This document shows, piece by piece, positions 59,199-64,000 of a stretch of 64,000 nucleotides of DNA. Numbering within the stretch: position 1 is the first letter of the stretch; every line of letters starts with the position of its first letter. The stretch comes from Fidelibacterota bacterium. Lineage in GTDB: Bacteria; Fidelibacterota; Marinisomatia; SCGC-AAA003-L08; JACNLC01. Position numbers and translations under genes: made by a program. The stretch lies in assembly GCA_024277615.1 (NCBI GenBank), contig JAJRUW010000010.1:17381-81380 (forward strand), written 5' to 3'. A model generated the notes under the pieces. The model did not search any database. It was not told the DNA's origin and saw nothing but the letters and a program-made list of their open reading frames with translations.

Positions 59199-59546
59199 TT
59201 ATTCACCGGATTTTATTTCATGCCGGTATTTGATAACTCTCACATTTTCCAGTGTTATCAGGCCTTCTTCAACGGCTTCATCCAAAAAGGGCAGGATACG
59301 GTCAATTTTTTCAGCACTGTCCACGATTTCGATAACCAGCGGCATTCCTTCAGACAGGCGCAGTATTTTGCGTGTATGGAGTTCGCTTTGGGCGCCATAA
59401 CCCATGAGTCCTCTAAGCACCGTAGCGCCGGCAATTTCCAGGTCCCGTGCCTTTGCCAAAATCGCTTCACAGAGCGGCTTCCCCTGAAAGGTGTCATCCT
59501 CATCCAGAAAGATGCGTAACAATTGTCCTGTCCTGTCTTTTTTCAT
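59199..59546 (-). CDS. DUF190 domain protein
   Basis: LLRIFLDEDDTFQGKPLCEAILAKARDLEIAGATVLRGLMGYGAQSELHTRKILRLSEGMPLVIEIVDSAEKI. Confidence 0.9.
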   Translation of the reverse strand: MKKDRTGQLLRIFLDEDDTFQGKPLCEAILAKARDLEIAGATVLRGLMGYGAQSELHTRKILRLSEGMPLVIEIVDSAEKIDRILPFLDEAVEEGLITLENVRVIKYRHEIKSGE

Positions 59547-59550
59547 GAGC

Positions 59551-59937
59551 TTATCTTATCCAGCTTATGAGCCCCCTCATGGCTATAAAACCCAAAAATA
59601 CACAGATCAGTCCCAGTAGATTGTTAGCAAGAATATTCAGCAGAGCCAGTTTCATCTCGCCATTTCGAAAAGTGTTCAGAGACTCGAGCATGAATGTGGA
59701 GAAAGTCGTGAAACTTCCGAGGATACCGATGAATAGAAAAATTCTTGTGCCGGAAGACAGATTATAATAATCAAAGAGCCCCCAAAGGAGACCTATCATC
59801 AATGATCCAAACAGATTGACCACTAATGTTCCATAAGGGAAGGAAATTCCGAAATGCCGCTGCGCAATGCCGGAAACGGCATAGCGTCCGAGGGTACCAA
59901 TGGCACCGCCGCCGGCCAACAGGATCAGTTTGTGCAT
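59551..59937 (-). CDS. fluC: Fluoride efflux channel CrcB/FluC
   Basis: GGGAIGTLGRYAVSGIAQ; FPYGTLVVNLFGSLMIGLLWGL; GILGSFTTFSTFMLESL. Confidence 0.95.
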   Translation of the reverse strand: MHKLILLAGGGAIGTLGRYAVSGIAQRHFGISFPYGTLVVNLFGSLMIGLLWGLFDYYNLSSGTRIFLFIGILGSFTTFSTFMLESLNTFRNGEMKLALLNILANNLLGLICVFLGFIAMRGLISWIR

Positions 59938-60114
59938 TCCCGTCGTCCTAAAAATATGTGGTGTTTATCTGATAAAACATGTATTTCGTGTAATTCTTAT
60001 TTCACAGGTTGTGAAATTTAGCTGATATCCCGTGAGGCTGCAAAAGGCAAACATTCTGAATTTGGAAGAAAATGACAAAAATCTACGAGGTTCGGAAATG
60101 CGGAATTTTATTAT

Positions 60115-60150
60115 GCAGGCTGACGATCCGTATCGGGATTGTCAGCCTGC
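60115..60150 (-). terminator. Strong hairpin, probable terminator of the 60259..62841 gene
   Basis: GCAGGCTGAC-G-ATCC-gtatcg-GGAT-T-GTCAGCCTGC; ~15-bp stem 109 nt past the minus-strand stop; weak T-tract. Confidence 0.6.
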
Positions 60151-60258
60151 TGTAGAGAGAAAATGCTCGTAGATCACCACCGATTTATCGATGGTTAGGG
60201 TTTATGTCTTTCCGCCGTCAATTTATATCACAAGTGGACATACCCGCTCAGACTCGTT

Positions 60259-62841
60259 TTAATTGCCGACGATAAAGTTGATCATACCGATTACATCGAG
60301 AATATTAATGACCCCGTCACCGTTTGTGTCGGCCGAACAGAGCTCCAGGTCTGTGGGGTCATCTCCGGAATGCAGAATAATATTCACTGCCCGTATGACA
60401 TCGAGTACATTGATTTCCAGGTCCGCATTAACATCACCGCTGACACAGTATGCATTCACCTGGAATTGATAGTTGCTGCTCCACGAACCGGATTCACTGG
60501 TAAAATCAATTGTCAGAGTTACGCTATGGCCGTCCGGGGTCTGGTTTGAAATATCAAAAGTGATAGCATCTAAACTGAAAGCAATACTCCCGGACTCAAT
60601 ATCTCCAAAGTCAGCGCTGTCTTCACCCATGGAAATATAGGGATCATCACAGTTTACGGCAGCCGTTACATTCACAGCGGATTCATTTCCCAGGTTTTGA
60701 GCACATAATGTAGCCACAATGGTTTCGCCGTAGTCAATATCGCCGTTTCCATTTGAATCAGAAATTACCAGCAGATCTTCCAGAATGATATAGGGACCTT
60801 CGGCATTGCCTACTTCGAGACTGCCGACAAAAGGTATGCGGTTTTGTTTGGTGACCGTTACTGTTGCAGTGCCCGCTGTCATAATGGGGTCGATGGTCAG
60901 CTCCAGGATTCCTGTCTCGTCAACCTGTCCGGCACCATACAATATGCCGTTCATCGCCAGACCCACATAGGAATAGGGTTCTGCCGACACAGTGAAAGTA
61001 TCCAGGCCTATTTGCAGAATGGGGATATAATCCACGGTGTTGTCAGCTGGAATGCCCATATAGGCAGATAGTGACGGGTCTCCCATGAGCTGATAGATTT
61101 CCCAATAATAGTTCATATTACCACCGGCTTCAACGACAGCTAGGTTACCGGCCATGATCATTGCATAACTGGTGACATACCACTCACTTTCCGGCTCATC
61201 GTGGTCATGAAATACTCCGTCATAGGCACCCGGTCCGGTTGACTCGAAAGTCGGATTTGAGACCACGGCTCCGCTGCCAACCCCCCACCAATAGTCTTCA
61301 TCCCAATATGTGGAATTCGATCCGCCAATATAACCGATTGCACCTTTGTTTTCAGCCCGCAGCCAGGCTTCACCAAAGCAGGTACCGGTATCAAATGCGT
61401 TTGTCAGACAACAATTGCCCACTACCAGCGGGTATTCATCCTGATTCTGGAGGCTGTTAATGTCGCTGATCGTAAAACTGGGATCCGACCAACTGGTTTG
61501 ACTTCCATGGGCTGTGTAATTGGCATAGCCTACACCCTCAGAGATATTATTAATGATATTTCCGCTGTTGCTGCCGGAATTGGGAAAGAGATAAGTATAG
61601 GAAGAAATACCATGTTCGGGATTGAAATAATAGGTGGTCCCATAGTTGATCTGACCATTTCCCCAGGTTGATCCGTGGGAGCTGTCCATACCGGCAATCA
61701 TAACAACTTCACCCAGGTAAGACGGGTCGGGCATGGTGTATTGTTCATATTCCATGGTCTTATCGAGGATGGCCTGTAGCTGTGATGTATTTGCTGCGGA
61801 AAAGCGCCCAAAGTAGATCTCGGGCATGTAGTCATTGGTGAATTCGCAGTATTTAGTATCAGTCACATGAGTGCCTGTATTACCATTCCAGGTGGGCAAT
61901 TGGGCTACATCACCAACAAACAGCACAAAGGAGGGAGGCGCAACGTCATCGGCGGGATTCTCATACAAATCCTGTATAAATGCTTTAATTGCAGCCGTCG
62001 ATGAGCCTATCTCGTTCGTGTATCCTGCAATGACCGTGTACCCTTGCTGAGTTTTCCAATTGATAAATTCATCCAGTTGTCCCTCGAACATCGAATTGGC
62101 AATAATTACATAAGTGATTGGATCGCCCACAAGATCAGTGCGGCTGTTCACAGAATCATAATTCGGCAGCAGGGCATAAATCGGTTCGAAGACCGGCGAA
62201 TACAGGCGGCGGGTCTCTGCTTCCGTCGTGCTGAGGTCTGCATCGTCAAAATAAATGCGGATATCCATTTCGGTATGGACTCTCAGGACACCTGCTGTGG
62301 GGTTATATTCAACCGGTCTTAAAATGAAGTTTGCGATACGGATACCTCTCAGCAAACCTTTTATTTCAACGGAAGCTTTGTCTCTATCCGTGAAGGTATC
62401 AAGGGCATAGGCATCCGAATTAATAATAAAAGGCATGTCATCCGGATTCTGGCTCTTGGACAGAGGCGGCTGAGTTGGGTAAACAGGCAGGGAAATCCCC
62501 AGTTCGGACAGCGAATAATCGGTATAGCCATCGTGAGTGATCTCAATTCTGGGCACAGCTCCATACGGGATGCTGAAAAGTTGATGCAATTCAGGTAATT
62601 CCGGTTCCCCCACGAGCAGTGAACGGTGATATCCCGCTAATGAGAGCCTCGTAAAGCTGCCACCAGACGTAGTAACGGGCTGTAAGTCTATATCACCGAG
62701 TTTCATTGAGTAAACTAAAGATGTTGCCGTACTATTTTCCAGGGTAAGTTCGGAAGATCCTCCATTCAGGGTCAGGGTTGAGGCAGCAAGCAGCGAAACT
62801 GCTGAAGATATAAAAATTATTTTAAATCGACTTAAAGACAT
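60259..62841 (-). CDS. C25 (gingipain-like) cysteine peptidase with C-terminal dockerin type I domain
   Basis: ITYVIIANSMFEGQLDEFINWKTQQGYTV; YTAHGSQTSW (His) and VVGNCCLTN (Cys); C-terminal GDVNADLEINVLDVIRAVNIIL...ADTNGDGVINILDVIGMINFIVGN. Confidence 0.88.
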   Translation of the reverse strand: MSLSRFKIIFISSAVSLLAASTLTLNGGSSELTLENSTATSLVYSMKLGDIDLQPVTTSGGSFTRLSLAGYHRSLLVGEPELPELHQLFSIPYGAVPRIEITHDGYTDYSLSELGISLPVYPTQPPLSKSQNPDDMPFIINSDAYALDTFTDRDKASVEIKGLLRGIRIANFILRPVEYNPTAGVLRVHTEMDIRIYFDDADLSTTEAETRRLYSPVFEPIYALLPNYDSVNSRTDLVGDPITYVIIANSMFEGQLDEFINWKTQQGYTVIAGYTNEIGSSTAAIKAFIQDLYENPADDVAPPSFVLFVGDVAQLPTWNGNTGTHVTDTKYCEFTNDYMPEIYFGRFSAANTSQLQAILDKTMEYEQYTMPDPSYLGEVVMIAGMDSSHGSTWGNGQINYGTTYYFNPEHGISSYTYLFPNSGSNSGNIINNISEGVGYANYTAHGSQTSWSDPSFTISDINSLQNQDEYPLVVGNCCLTNAFDTGTCFGEAWLRAENKGAIGYIGGSNSTYWDEDYWWGVGSGAVVSNPTFESTGPGAYDGVFHDHDEPESEWYVTSYAMIMAGNLAVVEAGGNMNYYWEIYQLMGDPSLSAYMGIPADNTVDYIPILQIGLDTFTVSAEPYSYVGLAMNGILYGAGQVDETGILELTIDPIMTAGTATVTVTKQNRIPFVGSLEVGNAEGPYIILEDLLVISDSNGNGDIDYGETIVATLCAQNLGNESAVNVTAAVNCDDPYISMGEDSADFGDIESGSIAFSLDAITFDISNQTPDGHSVTLTIDFTSESGSWSSNYQFQVNAYCVSGDVNADLEINVLDVIRAVNIILHSGDDPTDLELCSADTNGDGVINILDVIGMINFIVGN

Positions 62842-62953
62842 GATAATCCTTTCAAAATTAATAGGTGAATTTAATTCATCTCGATTGCCCGGTTCAAAGC
62901 ACCGAATGTTACAATTTTATACCAAAAGGAATTACCAGTTGCCGCTTAGTCGG

Positions 62954-63643
62954 CTAAGTCCCCAGCCCTTTGGCCTGGTTCGGTAGAGGATTGGGGCCCA
63001 GTTCATCAATCATCCGAAAAATGAGATCTACAATTCTGATGCACTCTTCTTTTGTATTGGATGGACCCAAAACCTGTGGTTCGACCGGCTCACCGATATA
63101 CACGTCAATTCGCTTGAATAAAATTGGAAAAAATCCACCTTTAAAGGGCAGTCCCGTCAGTTTGATTGGAATGATCTTAGCGGCTCCTCCCCGGGCTATG
63201 AGTTTACCCAGCGAAGCACTTCTTCGCACGGGCTTATCTTCGCGGCTGCGGGTAGAGGCGGGAAATATTAACACATTGGAGCGGGTCAGCGCCTGAATGA
63301 TCTTGGGGTGGGTTTCCTTTCCGCCTTTATTGCGCAATATTGGAATGCATTTACTTTTATCGAACCACCAGCGCGAAATAGTGCCTTTGTAGAAATTAGT
63401 CATCTCAGGTACATTGTGCGGGATCAGCCAGGGTCTGAAGACAGCATCAACCGGGCTGAGACAGGCGCCTATCAGCCAACTGTCCACCATGGTAAAATGA
63501 CTGGATAAAAACAGGATGCCCGTTTCTTTAAGAATACCTTTTTTATTGTGGATAACAGTCCTGTTCAGGATTCTGAAATAAATAAACCCGATGATCCAAT
63601 TGATCAACAGAACGACCCGGCTGCTTAGACCTTCTTTTTTCAA
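62954..63643 (-). CDS. 1-acyl-sn-glycerol-3-phosphate acyltransferase (PlsC-like)
   Basis: LFLSSHFTMVDSWLIGACL (divergent HX4D box); LIFPASTRSREDKPVRRSASLGKLIARGGAAKIIPI. Confidence 0.75.
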   Translation of the reverse strand: MKKEGLSSRVVLLINWIIGFIYFRILNRTVIHNKKGILKETGILFLSSHFTMVDSWLIGACLSPVDAVFRPWLIPHNVPEMTNFYKGTISRWWFDKSKCIPILRNKGGKETHPKIIQALTRSNVLIFPASTRSREDKPVRRSASLGKLIARGGAAKIIPIKLTGLPFKGGFFPILFKRIDVYIGEPVEPQVLGPSNTKEECIRIVDLIFRMIDELGPNPLPNQAKGLGT

Positions 63644-63860
63644 ATACTATCTCCGGAAATTGACTGGAAAAAATATATTGGTAACTGTCATTATACTTTG
63701 ATGCACAGAATTTATTATTGTTTCAGGGCACAGGGCAATATTTATTCAACCCCTGCAAATCCTGGCTTAGAGGTGCAATTTAAATTGGAAAATCCTTCAT
63801 AGCACTTGGAGAAAGCCCACAGAGCAATAGTAATTTTGCCTTTAATTTAGGAGGTACGAA

Positions 63861-64000
63861 TTGGAGTTTTTATTTGCTGCAGGTGAGACTGCACCTTCGG
63901 CCGGCTTTGCAGGGTTCATTCCGATTCTTGCAATCGTGGCTATTTTTTATCTGCTGATCTGGAGGCCACAGTCCAAACAGAGAAAAGCCCATGTTGAACA
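63861..64000 (+). CDS. yajC: Preprotein translocase subunit YajC, 3' partial at window edge
   Basis: GGAGGT RBS, TTG start; (M)EFLFAAGETAPSAGFAGFIPILAIVAIFYLLIWRPQSKQRKAHVE. Confidence 0.85.
   Translation, partial: MEFLFAAGETAPSAGFAGFIPILAIVAIFYLLIWRPQSKQRKAHVE

Noticed and set aside
59938-60060. Fluoride riboswitch upstream of fluC
   Set aside because: Minus-strand leader was inspected for the crcB-motif consensus and I could not recognise it.
1-64000. tRNA, rRNA, CRISPR or phage defence loci
   Set aside because: No tRNA T-loop/acceptor patterns, regularly spaced repeats or cas/defence-type proteins recognised on manual reading; a tRNAscan-SE/CRISPR search would be needed to exclude them formally.

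Overview
64-kb bacterial chromosomal window. Domain content (FlgD-like C-terminal domain, Bat operon, DUF5916, bacterial GGGP synthase) suggests the FCB superphylum, possibly a Marinimicrobia/Calditrichaeota-like lineage; this is inference only. Most of it is ordinary housekeeping DNA: recN, murA, trkAH, mdh/gltA/maeB, efp-accBC, gcvH-gcvPA, mutL-miaA, ftcD, truA, purBC-psd-pssA-purSQ, tatA, batABCDE, fluC. I saw no rRNA, tRNA, CRISPR array, IS element or prophage.

The strongest discovery is at 55649-56865, where the ORF track shows only a truncated C-terminal piece. Two overlapping reading frames remain open if in-frame UGA is read as selenocysteine. The first is an 85-aa thioredoxin-like protein (CRLC...DDU-TDGSCC). 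The second is a 321-aa outer-membrane beta-barrel-like protein with a UPLU (U-x-x-U) motif just after its signal peptide. Each set of UGA codons is followed at the expected spacing by a bacterial SECIS-like hairpin. The second hairpin is a perfect 7-bp stem with a GGUC loop, like the apical loop of the E. coli fdhF SECIS. I interpret this as a two-gene selenoprotein cassette that standard gene calling misses.

Other points of interest: a ~9.4-kb cluster of secreted envelope proteins (LPP20-like, PKD, PEGA plus beta-barrel, NTF2-like, DUF2135/YfaP-like, transglutaminase-like) whose PEGA gene is split by an in-frame TAA; a cohesin-like protein and a dockerin-tailed C25 protease in the same window; a mitochondrial-type citrate synthase; an archaeal-lipid-type GGGP synthase; a DUF885 protein without its metal-binding motif; and a ~606-aa protein with nitronate-monooxygenase-like motifs.
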